Assembly: GCA_018402565.1 (NCBI GenBank)
Contig: JAGYIQ010000002.1
Span: forward strand, 186,001-250,000
Reading direction: 5' to 3'
Origin: Pirellulaceae bacterium
Lineage (GTDB): Bacteria > Planctomycetota > Planctomycetia > Pirellulales > Pirellulaceae
DNA: 64,000 nt
Shown here: positions 18,233 through 28,299 of the stretch, in pieces
Layout of the letters: every line of letters begins with the position of its first letter
How positions within the stretch are numbered: position 1 is the stretch's first letter
The notes under the pieces: generated by a model
Seen by the model: only the letters and a program-made list of their open reading frames with translations
Databases searched by the model: none
What the model was told of the DNA's origin: nothing
Program-made: the position numbers and the translations under genes

Positions 18233-21200
18233 ATGAACTGGTTCGTGTATTGCTTGGGGCAGATTTCGGCGAATGATCGTTTGCGAATGGAGGTTCCTCC
18301 GTTTGCGGATATGGAACAGCACCCCTACGGTTGGTTGTCGCTGGTGCCGCCGCTGGTCGCCATCGTCTTGGCCATATTGACTCGGCGTGTGCTGATCAGC
18401 CTGTTGGTGGCGGTGTTTGTCGGCGCCATGATTCTGGGGTTCTATGCCCCCCCGCGGGCGGCCAACTACGAACCGAGCGGCTGGCAGTTGGTCTTCGACG
18501 GGGCGGTCTCGGCCTGGTACGACCACCTGTGGCCGTCGTTACTGCATCCGGATCGGATGTCGGTGTTCGTCTTTACCTGCTTGATGGGCGCGATCGTGGG
18601 CATGGTCAACCGTGCGGCGGGCATGCGTGGCCTGATCAGTCTGTTGTGTTCAGTGACCAAGTCCCGCGCCGGCGTGCAGGTCTCGACCTGGCTTGCGGGA
18701 ATGCTGATATTTTTTGACGACTACGCCAACACGATGTTGTTGGGCACCACCTACCGTTCGCTCTACGACCGGATGAAAATCTCGCGAGAGAAGTTGGCCT
18801 ACATCGTGGACTCGACGGCGGCCCCCGTGGCGGGCTTGGCGGTCGTCTCGACCTGGATCGCTGGCGAACTCAGCTACATCAACGACGGATTGGCGGGGGT
18901 TGCGTTGCAGGACCCCGGCAACTCGCCCAGCGCCTTCCAGTTGTTCGTGGCCTCGATACCCTATCGTTTTTATGTCCTCTGGGCCCTGTTCTTTGTCCTG
19001 GTGTCGGCCGTGTTGCGGCGAGATTTTGGGCCGATGTTTCGAGCGGAACGGGCGGCGCGGAATCGAGTGAGCGAAGGGCCCATCGACGATTATCTCCTGT
19101 CCGACGATTTGGATTGGAAACGCCTCCGCGTCTCGCGTGACGTGATGCAGGTGGAAGTCAGCGAGGCGGTGGCCACAGCCTACGACCCGACCCTGGCCCC
19201 CCAACAAACGCCTGCGCGCAGCATCAACGCGATCCTCCCGATCCTGGTGACCGTGGTCGCGATTCTCGGGCTGATGTACCAATCCGGGCTGAGAAACCGC
19301 GAGGAAGCGGACAGTTTTGGTAAAAGCACTTCGCCGTTCATGGCCCAACTGCAGCAGTGGGGCGAAATTTTTGGCGCAACCGATAGCTATGGCTCCCTCC
19401 TGTGGGGCTCGGCCATCGGCCTGCTGTTCACTTGGTTCTGGCTGGGGTGGCAACGCATCGTGCCCGCCGCGGCCCTGGGACAGGCGGCCGCTCGCGGGGC
19501 CATGCACATGGTCCCGGCCCTGGCGATCCTCTGGTTGGCTTCGACCCTGTCGGTCATGACCAGTGCCACGCCCAGCGATTCGTACAAGCAGGAGCTGGCC
19601 CAGGCCCAAGCGGTGGCGGAAGCCATCGCGGGCATCGAGAAGCAAGGCGAACGGTTTACCTCCAGCAACCGAACCGAGCGGGTCTTCGAGACCTTGCGGT
19701 TGCATGCGTTCTCCGAACCAGTGATCGTGCAAACCATGGCCGGCCAGTACTCGGATCCCAACCAATTCCGCGACGAAGTCCTCTCGCGGATCGCCGACCA
19801 AGCCATCGGCAGCGGCTTCTACAGTCGCTACCTCCACCAAGAGGGAAAACAAGTCGATTGGAACCAGTACTCCCAGCCGCGGCCATCATCCGAGACTGGC
19901 ACACCCGAGACTGGCACACCCGAGACAGGTACACCCGAGACTGGTACACCGGAGACTGGCGGACCCGAGCCTGGCGCCGACGCCCCCGTGACCTCGGACG
20001 GCAGTGCTGAAAACACCGACACCGCCACCAACAACGACCAGACCACCGACACTCAGACCACCGACACCCAGAAAAACGACACTCAGAAAAACGACACTGG
20101 CGAGGCCAACCAAAATAAGACTGAAAACGGGGCGGATGGCCCAGCGACGGTCGATCAAGAAGCTGTGAAATCGGAAACGACTGACAAGCAAACGTCTGAC
20201 AAGGAATCGGCCACGGGCGAGTCGGGCCAGGGCCAGAGCAAGGGTCAGAGCGAGAACGGCGCAACCTCCGACGACGGCGACCCGACGTTGGCCTCGGTCG
20301 GCCCAAGCCCACGGCGTCGGCAACTGACGGGTATCCAACGTTGGCCCACGCGTTTGTTGTTGCAACAGGACTCGGAGACGCAAGCTCAGCCTCCGAAATC
20401 CGACGGGAGCGATGCGGCGGAGAATGCCAGCGACGCGGACGATGCGGGACGGGAAGCGCGCGTCCAAGGGGCCACACAGGACTCAGCAACACAGGATAAA
20501 GTCGAGACCCAAGCCGCAACCGCAGGACAAGGCGGGCGGCAGGGTCGGGGCGGCGGCGGTGGCGGAGGACGTGGGGCCGGTGGCGGCGGCTGGGGTGGCG
20601 GACCAGGCGGCGGCGGACCAGGTGGTGGCGGACCAGGTGGTGGCGGACCCGGTGGCGGCGGCAGGCGGTGGAGCAGGGCAGGGCGGTACCAGCGGCATGG
20701 CGGGCGCGTTTGCCAACGCCCAGGCCGACCCGAACGTGAAAGAAGTGTGGAAGTCGCTGGACAACGGCTTGGAAGTCCCATACGCCGATATCCAACACCG
20801 GTTGCACACCGGTCGGTACCTGACCAGCCTCCTCCTGCGGTGGGTGGGCACGGAGCCGCCGGCCGATGGTTCGACGGTGCATCCGTTCGCCAAGTACTTG
20901 CCGACCTTGATCTTCGTGCTGGCTGGGTTCACGGCCTTTGCGACGGGCACCAGCTGGGGGACGATGGGCATCATCATGCCGTTGGCCCTGCCACTGGTCG
21001 GCAGCATGCTAAACATGGGCGGCCCGATCGATCCTCAGTCCCCCATCTTCCTGGCGACCATCGCCGCGGTGCTGGCGGGGGCCATCTTCGGCGACCATTG
21101 CTCGCCGATCTCCGACACCACGGTCTTGAGTTCCAACGCCAGCGGCTGTTCGCATCTAGCGCATGTTTGGACGCAGATGCCGTATGCCTTGGTCGTGGGC

Positions 21201-21338
21201 GGCGTTTCGGTTCTGTTCGGGACCTTACCCGTGGGCTTCGATGTGCCCTGGTGGATCTGCATGACGCTTGGTACCGTAGCTCTGGTCCTGATCATGCTGT
21301 GTTTCGGTCGCAACGTCGACTCGCCTGACCCAGCGTAA
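18233..21338 (+). CDS. NhaC-type Na+/H+ antiporter, apparent frameshift at 20663
   Basis: The N-terminal two thirds (from the ATG at 18233) has several membrane helices with LIFFDDYANTMLLGTTYR and STAAPVAGLAVVSTWIAGEL, typical of the NhaC family. The C-terminal part, in the next frame, continues TAFATGTSWGTMGIIMPLAL and AGAIFGDHCSPISDTTVLSS, also typical. The frames join if one base, the a at 20663 inside a Gly-rich tract, is removed. Otherwise the protein would end after about 790 residues in out-of-frame sequence. Between the halves lies a low-complexity insert of about 300 residues with TGTPETGTPE repeats, Asp/Thr/Asn/Gln-rich runs and a GGPGGGGPGG tract made of 15-bp units. Either the gene is broken, or the extra base is a sequencing error, or expression needs frameshifting. 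It would exchange Na+ for H+ at the inner membrane. Confidence 0.75.
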
Positions 21339-21443
21339 CGGTGGGACCGAGCCCCGGACCGTCGCAACTTCCGGCTCGCAAAATCCCAACCCGACAAAAA
21401 ACCATTTCGAGAAAAAAGACCCATTTCGAGAAATTCTCAACCT

Positions 21444-23468
21444 ATGGCATCCACGACTTCGCAGAAATCCAAAGACAAAAAATCGACCGGCGGCCGGACA
21501 AAAGACAAGACTCAAGCAAAAGCGGCCGAACGTCCCGCAGACACCCTAGAGTCGGTTGGCAAAATTAACCACAAGCGGCAAAAACTGGACGCGGTGGTGG
21601 CGGGAGCGGACGCGGCTCCAGAACCAGCCGGGTCGGTCGCAACTCAGCCGGTTGGCTGGGGCGACGTTGCGGCCCACTTGGCGGCCAATCGCCGACGCCT
21701 GCGCCGAGTCTGGGATTGGCGGAAACCCACGCAAGCACCGCTAATGTGGGAACTGCCTCTCGCGGTGGGAGCCGAGGTCGCGCCGTGGTGCAAGGCCCTG
21801 GCCACGGTCTGGGCGGAGGAGCCGGCCAGCGACAAGGCCTACAAACGCGTCGCCAAGAAGGTGGACGATTGGGTCGCTCAATTACCGGCCACCCTGCAGC
21901 AGCTGTCGACCGAGGAGACCACTCAAGTCCATGGGACGCATCAGTCCAGCGGAGCGGGTCGGGTGCTAGGCCTGCAAGCCGTGGCGGTCGCTTGGTTGTT
22001 GCCGGCACTGACCGAGCCGCAGTTTCAGGCCACGGTTGAACGGGCTTTGGCCGCGTTGCTGGAGCTCTGCGAAACGGCGGTTGTCCCAGGCGACGATCCG
22101 CTGGTCAGCAGCTTGTGGCAGATCGAACTGCCGCTGACCTTGGCGACTTGGTTGCCAGGCGAGATTTTCCCCACCAGCCTCCGCGGTCAAGCGATCGCGC
22201 TGCTGCAACGACAACTGGAGGAATTGACCGACGGCAATGGTCTACCCGCGGGACGTGACTTACCGCGGTTTGTCGCCTTGTTGGCGGGGTGGACACGAAT
22301 CTATCGCCTCGAACGCTGGATTGGGGACTTGATGGCCAATGCCCCCTGCCGCGATCGTTTTCGCTACGCGTTCGAACAAAGTCTGCGGCTGTTGCGCAGC
22401 GATGGCACGTCGCTGTTGCGTGCCGGCCGCTCATCGAGCATTCATCCCGGCATGGTGGCCGCTTGGCTGCGAATCGGCGACGACTCCGAAGAACGCGGCA
22501 TCGTGGAACTGGCCTGCCCAGCGGTCCAGGAATTGGTCGACGTCCCGGGCACGCGCATGAAGGAAAGCAAATTGTCGGATGCCGCGGATTACTCGGAGTG
22601 GGCCAAGTTGGCGATCCTCCGCACCCGCTGGAAGCGCAAGAGCGACAAGTTGGCAGTGGACTTCGGCCAACGCGACGTCCGCATCGAACTGGAGAACAAG
22701 GACTCGTGGCTGCTGGGTAACATCGAAACGCAAATCACGGCCGATGGCCAAAAGATCGAGTTGAGCGATTCGTGGGAAGAGATCTGTTGGCAGAGCGACG
22801 AAGAGACGATTTATCTGGAAATACAAAATGACCTGTTGGACGGACGCGGCATTTTGCAACGCCAATTTTCGCTCTCGCGCCGCGACCGCATTTGTTTGCT
22901 GATCGATGCGGTGATCCTCAACGAAGAGCTCCCGACGGAGCCGAGCGGTGGCCCGACGACGCCCTCGACCAGGCAACGGTCGCTGACCCACCAGTGGCGT
23001 TGCCCGTTGGGCCCCGGCGTGCGTTTGAAGTCGGCCACCGAGACCCGCGAGTGCTGGTTGACCGACGGCGACTTGCAGCTGTCCGTGGTTCCCTGGACCC
23101 AGCCCGAATGGCGGGTGCAGTACAGTCATAGCAAACTGACCACCAGCGAGGGACGCTTGCAGATGGAGATGACGCTGCCTTCGCATCGGCTCTGCCAAGG
23201 CTTGCTGATCGACATGGATAACAAACGGAGCCGCCAACCGCTGACTTGGCAGACGCTGACCGTGGGTGAAAACTTGAGCGCCGTGCCGATCGACCAAGCC
23301 GTGGCCGCTCGGGTGCAATTGCATCGCGAACATTTTCTCTTGTATCGCTCGTTGACGCCCCCCTCCAGTCGCTCGTTTTTGGGCCAGAACGTGTATGCGG
23401 ACTTTTACTGGGGGCGGTTCCAAGCCGATGGAACGGCCGAGTCGATCATTATGATTGAATCGGAATGA
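21444..23468 (+). CDS. large conserved-type hypothetical protein, first gene of a coupled trio
   Basis: This is a 674-residue protein with a Lys/Thr/Ser-rich disordered head (1-65). A long mostly helical region (about 70-400) with many Trp and Leu follows, then a beta-rich region (about 410-670) including VDFGQRDVRIELENKDSWLL and GWRVQYSHSKL-type strands. Helical barrel plus beta sandwich suggests a heparinase II/III-like or uronate-lyase-like layout, but I see no diagnostic catalytic motif and make no assignment. There is no signal peptide. Its stop overlaps the yggS start (ATGA), so it is co-translated with yggS and fhcA. Confidence 0.6.
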   Translation: MASTTSQKSKDKKSTGGRTKDKTQAKAAERPADTLESVGKINHKRQKLDAVVAGADAAPEPAGSVATQPVGWGDVAAHLAANRRRLRRVWDWRKPTQAPLMWELPLAVGAEVAPWCKALATVWAEEPASDKAYKRVAKKVDDWVAQLPATLQQLSTEETTQVHGTHQSSGAGRVLGLQAVAVAWLLPALTEPQFQATVERALAALLELCETAVVPGDDPLVSSLWQIELPLTLATWLPGEIFPTSLRGQAIALLQRQLEELTDGNGLPAGRDLPRFVALLAGWTRIYRLERWIGDLMANAPCRDRFRYAFEQSLRLLRSDGTSLLRAGRSSSIHPGMVAAWLRIGDDSEERGIVELACPAVQELVDVPGTRMKESKLSDAADYSEWAKLAILRTRWKRKSDKLAVDFGQRDVRIELENKDSWLLGNIETQITADGQKIELSDSWEEICWQSDEETIYLEIQNDLLDGRGILQRQFSLSRRDRICLLIDAVILNEELPTEPSGGPTTPSTRQRSLTHQWRCPLGPGVRLKSATETRECWLTDGDLQLSVVPWTQPEWRVQYSHSKLTTSEGRLQMEMTLPSHRLCQGLLIDMDNKRSRQPLTWQTLTVGENLSAVPIDQAVAARVQLHREHFLLYRSLTPPSSRSFLGQNVYADFYWGRFQADGTAESIIMIESE

Positions 23469-24274
23469 TGGAAGCGTCTGCCGACTTGGCCGAGCGACTG
23501 ACCGAGAACGTCCGAGCCGTGCGGAGCCAGATCGCAGCGGCCGCGATGGCGGCTGGGCGGACGCCCGAGTCCGTGCGTTTGGTGGCCGTGACCAAGTACG
23601 TGGACACGCCCGTGGCGGCGGCACTGGCGCGGGTCCTGACGACCCTGTTGCCGCAGGACACGACGCCTGCCAGAGAGGATGCGGCGGGGCGTCTGCCGGC
23701 GCAGGTGATGTTAGGAGAGAACCGCGTGCAGGTGTTGCAGCAGCGGTGGGATCAATGGCCCAGCGACCTACCGGTCCAATGGCACATGATCGGGCCACTG
23801 CAGAGCAACAAGATCAAGCAGGTGGCCGGCCATGTCGATCTGTTCCATGCCTGGGATCGCTTCGAATTGTTGGACAAGCTGCAGGCCTACGCTGCCACGC
23901 ATGAGCTGCAATTGGCTGGACTCTTGGAGTTTCGCCTGAGTGACGACGCGACCAAGCATGGCTTCTCGGCCAGCGACCTGCCGCAGTTGCTGGATAAGTG
24001 GCCGCAGTGGCCAAACCTCACACTCCGCGGAGTCATGGGCATGAGTGGATTGACGGCCACACCGGTAGAGGCCCAAAAGCAATTCGAACAGTTGCGTGAG
24101 ACCTTCGACCGAATCGCCGCGGCCTTGCCTGGGCCGGCACAAGCCGCGTGGTGTGAACTGTCGATGGGAATGTCGGGGGACCTGCCCCAAGCCATCGCGG
24201 CGGGCGCAACCTTGGTGCGGATCGGCAGCGCCCTGTTTCGTGGCGTGCGTCTGGCGGATGGAACGACGGGATGA
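23465..24274 (+). CDS. YggS-family PLP homeostasis protein
   Basis: This 269-residue protein has a single-domain PLP-binding TIM barrel like PROSC/YggS. The PLP lysine is Lys44 in LVAVTKYVDT. The usual family segments follow in order: GENRVQVLQQRW, WHMIGPLQSNKIKQV, LRGVMGMSGL and the phosphate-binding LSMGMSGDLPQAI with GATLVRIGSALF. It carries and buffers pyridoxal phosphate in the cytoplasm and is not known to catalyse a reaction. It is somewhat longer than the usual 230 residues because of an extra loop around residues 50-80. Its start and stop both overlap neighbours in ATGA junctions, so it is tightly coupled to the 674-residue gene and to fhcA. Confidence 0.9.
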   Translation: MMEASADLAERLTENVRAVRSQIAAAAMAAGRTPESVRLVAVTKYVDTPVAAALARVLTTLLPQDTTPAREDAAGRLPAQVMLGENRVQVLQQRWDQWPSDLPVQWHMIGPLQSNKIKQVAGHVDLFHAWDRFELLDKLQAYAATHELQLAGLLEFRLSDDATKHGFSASDLPQLLDKWPQWPNLTLRGVMGMSGLTATPVEAQKQFEQLRETFDRIAAALPGPAQAAWCELSMGMSGDLPQAIAAGATLVRIGSALFRGVRLADGTTG

Positions 24275-25947
24275 ACGACTTGCAAGTGCTCCGCGGCGTC
24301 AAGTTGTACGACCCGCAAAATGGCATCGAGGGCCAGGTATCCGACCTGTGGTGGGCCAGTGGACGGATGGTGCAAGCGACCGGCGAAGTGCCCACTCACG
24401 CGCGGGTCTGGGATGGTCAGGGCTTGGTGGCTTTGCCCGGCGGAGTGGACATGCACTGCCACATTGCCGGCGCGAAGGTCAACGCCGCTCGCAAGCTCCG
24501 AGTAGACGACCGTCGCCCCGATACGCAGCGACCCGCGGTGGCCGCCGATTGTGCCGCGCCGCTGATGGGTGGCACGTGGGGCAGTGTCCCCAGTACCTTC
24601 ACGGCCGGCTATCACTACGCCGCGATGGGCTACACGGCCGCCTTCGACGCCGCCGTCTCGCCCCTGTTGGCTCGGCAGGCCCACCGTGAACTGGACGACA
24701 CCCCCTGCTTGGACAAGGGCTTCTTCACCTTGGTCGGCAATCACGTGGCCCTGCTCCAGGCCATCGCCCAGCGTCAACCGCAACAGGTCGATCGGATCCT
24801 GGCGTGGCTCTTGTCCGCCTCCCACGGCTACGCACCCAAGGTGGTCAATCCGGGCGGCGTGGAGAACTGGAAACAGACCGGTGCTGACATCCGCTCCTTG
24901 GACGACCGCATCGGTTACTTCGACACAAGCCCGCGGCAGGTTTTGGAAGCCATCACCCAGGCGGCCAACCGCTTGGGACTGCCCCACCCGATCCACATCC
25001 ACACGAATCACTTGGGCATGGCGGGCAATTGGCGGACCACGCTGGAGACCATGCGGAGCATCGGCGGCCTGCGGGCCCACTTCGCTCACATCCAGTTCCA
25101 CAGTTACGCGGGCGGCGATGCGGATGAAGACAGCTTTGGCTCGCAGGTCGCGCCGTTGGCGGATTTTATCAACCGCCATCCCGAGTTATCCGTGGATGTC
25201 GGCCAGGTGGTGTTCGGGGACACCACCAGCATGACGGGGGATGGGCCCGTGGGCTATTATCTCAGCCGACTCTACGGCCGCCCCTGGGTCAGCAGCGACA
25301 CGGAATTGGAGACCGGCTGCGGGATCGTGCCCATCGAGTACCGCCGAAAAAGCGTGATCCACGCCTGGCAGTGGGCCATTGGTCTGGAGTGGTACCTGTC
25401 GGTGACCGATCCGTGGCAGATCGTCATGAGCACGGACCATCCCAACGGTGGTTCGTTCAAAGCTTACCCGCAGATCATTCGATTGTTGATGGACCGAGCC
25501 TATCGGTTGGAGGTGTTGGAGACCTTGCCCGAGGCGGTGCGGCAGCGGACTTGCTTGAGGGATCATACTCGCGAGTACACGTTGCAGGAGATTGCCATCA
25601 TCACCCGAGCCGCCCCCGCCAAGTTGCTGGGGCTGAGCAGCAAGGGGCACCTGGGGCCCGGCGCCGATGCGGACATCACGCTTTATGTACCGGACGCCAA
25701 CTACGAGCAGATGTTTGCCATGCCGCGGCACGTGATCAAAGGCGGACAATTTGTGATCCGCGACTTTGAGATCTCCAGTACACCGCCAGGAGAGACTTGG
25801 TCCGTGGACTTGGGGCAGGCGGCCGGACACGACGCCGACTTTGAAGATTGGATTCGACGGTACTACACGCTCCAGCCCGAAAACCTGCGCGTGGCCGCCG
25901 CCGAGATCCGTTCGCTGCGGCAAGTCCCCGCCCGAACGACTCAGTAG
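24271..25947 (+). CDS. fhcA: formylmethanofuran dehydrogenase/formyltransferase-hydrolase subunit A
   Basis: This 558-residue amidohydrolase-family protein matches FwdA/FmdA/FhcA. The metal site HxH is in LPGGVDMHCHIAGAKVNAAR. Further family segments are GTWGSVPSTFTAGYHYAAMG, NPGGVENWK, HIHTNHLGMAGNW, HFAHIQFHSYAGG and MSTDHPNGGSF. In methylotrophs and planctomycetes the Fhc complex interconverts formyl-tetrahydromethanopterin and formate with a methanofuran-like carrier. Subunits B, C and D are not in this window. It is coupled to yggS by an ATGA overlap. Planctomycete H4MPT-pathway genes are often scattered, so the missing subunits probably lie elsewhere. Confidence 0.88.
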   Translation: MNDLQVLRGVKLYDPQNGIEGQVSDLWWASGRMVQATGEVPTHARVWDGQGLVALPGGVDMHCHIAGAKVNAARKLRVDDRRPDTQRPAVAADCAAPLMGGTWGSVPSTFTAGYHYAAMGYTAAFDAAVSPLLARQAHRELDDTPCLDKGFFTLVGNHVALLQAIAQRQPQQVDRILAWLLSASHGYAPKVVNPGGVENWKQTGADIRSLDDRIGYFDTSPRQVLEAITQAANRLGLPHPIHIHTNHLGMAGNWRTTLETMRSIGGLRAHFAHIQFHSYAGGDADEDSFGSQVAPLADFINRHPELSVDVGQVVFGDTTSMTGDGPVGYYLSRLYGRPWVSSDTELETGCGIVPIEYRRKSVIHAWQWAIGLEWYLSVTDPWQIVMSTDHPNGGSFKAYPQIIRLLMDRAYRLEVLETLPEAVRQRTCLRDHTREYTLQEIAIITRAAPAKLLGLSSKGHLGPGADADITLYVPDANYEQMFAMPRHVIKGGQFVIRDFEISSTPPGETWSVDLGQAAGHDADFEDWIRRYYTLQPENLRVAAAEIRSLRQVPARTTQ

Positions 25948-26002
25948 GCCTCACAACCCAATCAATTCCATGCCCTAATAGTCGACACAATGCATGACGT
26001 AA

Positions 26003-26052
26003 ATCGCAGGCAGAAAAATTACGGGCAGAAAGATTACGGGCAGAAAGATTAC
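26003..26052. repeat. three 15-bp units gggcagaaagattac
   Basis: Three near-identical copies of gggcagaaagattac, the first slightly diverged, lead directly into the 199-bp tandem repeats. The reverse complement of the same phrase appears singly near 26940-26985 and, more diverged, near 17505. Confidence 0.6.
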
Positions 26053-26615
26053 GCAGCGTGCAACTCGTGCCAGCAATCGTGCTCGTGCTCGTGCTCGTAA
26101 TCGTAATCGATGACAGCGCTGTTTTTGCGTGTTAAAGTTATCACTATACACTTTGACGCTCATTCTACAGAAACCAATTGCTCGATACTTAGGGCCGGTT
26201 CGATTCGATTACGATTACGAGCACGAAAAACTTTTTTGGAGGAACGTTTTCGCAGCGTGCAACTCGTGCCAGCAATCGTGCTCGTGCTCGTGCTCGTAAT
26301 CGTAATCGATGACAGCGTTGTTTTTGCGTGTTAAAGTTATCACTATACACTTTGACGCTCATTCTACAGAAACCAATTGCTCGATACTTAGGGCCGGTTC
26401 GATTCGATTACGATTACGAGCACGAAAAACATTTTTGGAGGAACGTTTTCGCAGCGTGCAACTCGTGCTCGTGCTCTTGCTCGTAATCGCAATCGATGAC
26501 AGCGTTGTTTTTGCGTGTTAAAGTTATCACTATACACTTTAACGCCCATTCTACAGAAGCCAATTGCTCGATACTGAGGGCCGATTTGGTTCGATTACGA
26601 TTACGAGTACGATCG
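26053..26615. repeat. three tandem 199-bp hairpin-forming repeats
   Basis: The units start with gcagcgtgcaactcgtg at 26053, 26252 and 26451. The third is slightly shortened. Each unit has 20-bp inverted arms (26090-26109 with 26206-26225 in unit 1) made of gtgctc/gtaatc hexamers. The centre of about 96 bp holds a small hairpin, gttaaagt/actttgac. In unit 3 the second arm reads actttaac, turning a U.G pair into U-A. A short frame starting MTALFLRVKVITIHF recurs in each unit but lacks a ribosome-binding site and is probably not coding. There is no gene between 25948 and 27180. Confidence 0.85.
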
Positions 26616-27180
26616 CAAGCAAGAGCCTTGACAGAACATTCCACTGAGCCAACGGACGGGACGATGCCTGCGGCGGAGCCGCATCGGTGTTCATCTTGCC
26701 TTCAAATCCAATAACCTTCGCCTCTAGACCATCCGTGTAAATTCGTGTCCATCCGTGGCTCCTGCCTTCAAAACCTGGGCCACGCTTCCGGTAAACCATC
26801 AGGAATCGCCCCGCCTCAATACAACCATGCTATACCGAGGATTTTCCGCCTCAACCGAAATGCTTGACGCATTCCGCTACCCACGCCGCAACACCTCAAC
26901 TTTACTCCAAACGCGAATCACCCCCTCAACCCTACCCGCCGCGTCCTCCAATTTTTCTGCCCCAAATCTTTCTGCCTCTTGCACAACTCGGCCTCCAAAC
27001 GCCACTCAACCTCTAACCGCCTCAACCCTACGCCCCAACTCCGGGCAAAGGCAACGGTAGGCGAGTGAGAAATTTTCCCGCGGCTTAACGCTCGCAGGGT
27101 ACCGGCTACAATAGAAGGAAACCGCACCCCATTCGGACCCACCACACCACGTGTGCCGGGCAGCCTCCCCTTAGGAATCG
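26616..27180. other. non-coding stretch with diverged dispersed repeats
   Basis: No gene is apparent. The stretch holds a phrase around 26725-26760 (attcgtgtccatccgtgg type) that looks like a worn repeat, and a fragment at 26835-26885 of the hairpin element found complete at 34429 and 53068. It also contains the aatttttctgcc/aaatctttctgcc phrase near 26940. The promoter of the next gene should lie at its right end. Confidence 0.5.
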
Positions 27181-28146
27181 ATGGTCATGCAAACTCGAGG
27201 GTCCCGCAACTGCGCCGACCGGCGCTCGTTCGCCAGCCTCCTTCTCGGCGGCGTGTGGCTGGCGGTGATCGGCTTGGGCTGTTCGCCCGCTCCCGAACCA
27301 GGTAGTGAGGAAACGCCGGGGGCAAGCGCCAGTGAGTCGCGGGTCACGGTAGCCTCGTTTCCGCTGTACGAGGCCCTGCAGGCCGCGGTCGGCCAGGAGC
27401 TCGACCTGTTCTACCCGCAGGTGCCGGCGGGCCAGGCGATCGATCGGCCGACGGTCCAGCAGGTGCAGTCGAGTCGGCTGATCGTGGTCGACGGCACGCA
27501 CCATGTCGGCTGGGTGGACACCGTGTCACTGCCCGAGACGCGGAAACGGGTCTCGACGTTTGACATTATGGATCGGCTAATTATGGTGGAGAATCTCGGC
27601 AGCCACTCGCACGGGCCCGGCGGCGAGCACTCGCACAAGGGGATCGTCGCCCAGACGTGGCTGGATCCCGCCCTGCTCAAGCTCCAACTGCAGTCGACCC
27701 TGCAAGCCTGCGTGAAAGCCGAGCTGTTGGACGCCGAAGCCATGCAGCGGGGCGTCGAGCGGTGGTGGTCGCAGGTCGCCGGACTGGAGCGGGATCTCCA
27801 GGCTCTGGCTCAGGCCGGTCCGCGGTCCGTGATCGCCGACCGAGCGGGGACGGAGTACTTGCTGCAGCGGATCGGGTGGCAAGTCGAAATCCAGGAACTG
27901 GACAAGTTGGCGGCCGCTGATCTGGCGACTTTGGAGCGGGAACTGCAAAGGCGGCTCCAACAGAATCCAGAGCTGGTGATTGTGTTGACCCAAGGGGCTT
28001 CCTCGCGGTTACACCAACTGTTGAGCAAGTTGCAGATCCCCACCCTGCAAGTCGACCTGATCGACGGCCCCGAGGGCGGTGGTTATGCAAAGCGTATGCA
28101 AGACAACCTGGAAAATCTCAAGAAAATTGGGACGGCGAACCAATAA
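27181..28146 (+). CDS. ZnuA-like metal ABC transporter substrate-binding lipoprotein
   Basis: This 321-residue protein has a lipoprotein signal ending in the lipobox VIGLGC (Cys34). The mature part fits cluster-9 metal-binding proteins: VASFPLYEALQAAVG at the start, metal-ligand candidates in VDGTHHVGWVD, a His-rich loop HSHGPGGEHSHKG, then TWLDPALLKLQ and IADRAGTEYLLQRIGW. It would bind zinc or manganese outside the inner membrane and hand it to an ABC permease. No permease or ATPase gene is adjacent, so the partner must be elsewhere, or this is an orphan chaperone-like binder. TAGGA precedes the ATG. Confidence 0.75.
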   Translation: MVMQTRGSRNCADRRSFASLLLGGVWLAVIGLGCSPAPEPGSEETPGASASESRVTVASFPLYEALQAAVGQELDLFYPQVPAGQAIDRPTVQQVQSSRLIVVDGTHHVGWVDTVSLPETRKRVSTFDIMDRLIMVENLGSHSHGPGGEHSHKGIVAQTWLDPALLKLQLQSTLQACVKAELLDAEAMQRGVERWWSQVAGLERDLQALAQAGPRSVIADRAGTEYLLQRIGWQVEIQELDKLAAADLATLERELQRRLQQNPELVIVLTQGASSRLHQLLSKLQIPTLQVDLIDGPEGGGYAKRMQDNLENLKKIGTANQ

Positions 28147-28299
28147 TGTAGTTTTTTTAAGATTTGAAGTTTGTTAGACTACGCGGACGGGAAGAATAGG
28201 CGACCTCGACTGGGTGGGAACGTCGCAGTGTTGAACCTAGCGGGATTTGGTTTGCCCAATGGGAAAATTGGGTTGGTCGCAGGGTGAGGATCGCAGCCG

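Noticed and set aside
18466..19852. Minus-strand frames of up to 400 residues opposite the antiporter
   Set aside because: The plus strand encodes clear membrane helices and family motifs. The antisense frames show no domain.
20663..21328. Continuation of the first NhaC frame to 21328
   Set aside because: Past the Gly-rich tract that frame encodes Arg/Gly-rich nonsense, while the next frame carries the conserved antiporter end.
26053..26615. Retron or reverse-transcriptase-linked repeat RNA
   Set aside because: No reverse transcriptase or effector gene is present in the window near these repeats.
26110..26714. Three short similar frames starting MTALFLRVKVITIHF
   Set aside because: They recur because the 199-bp DNA unit recurs. 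There is no ribosome-binding site and the ends differ by read-through.
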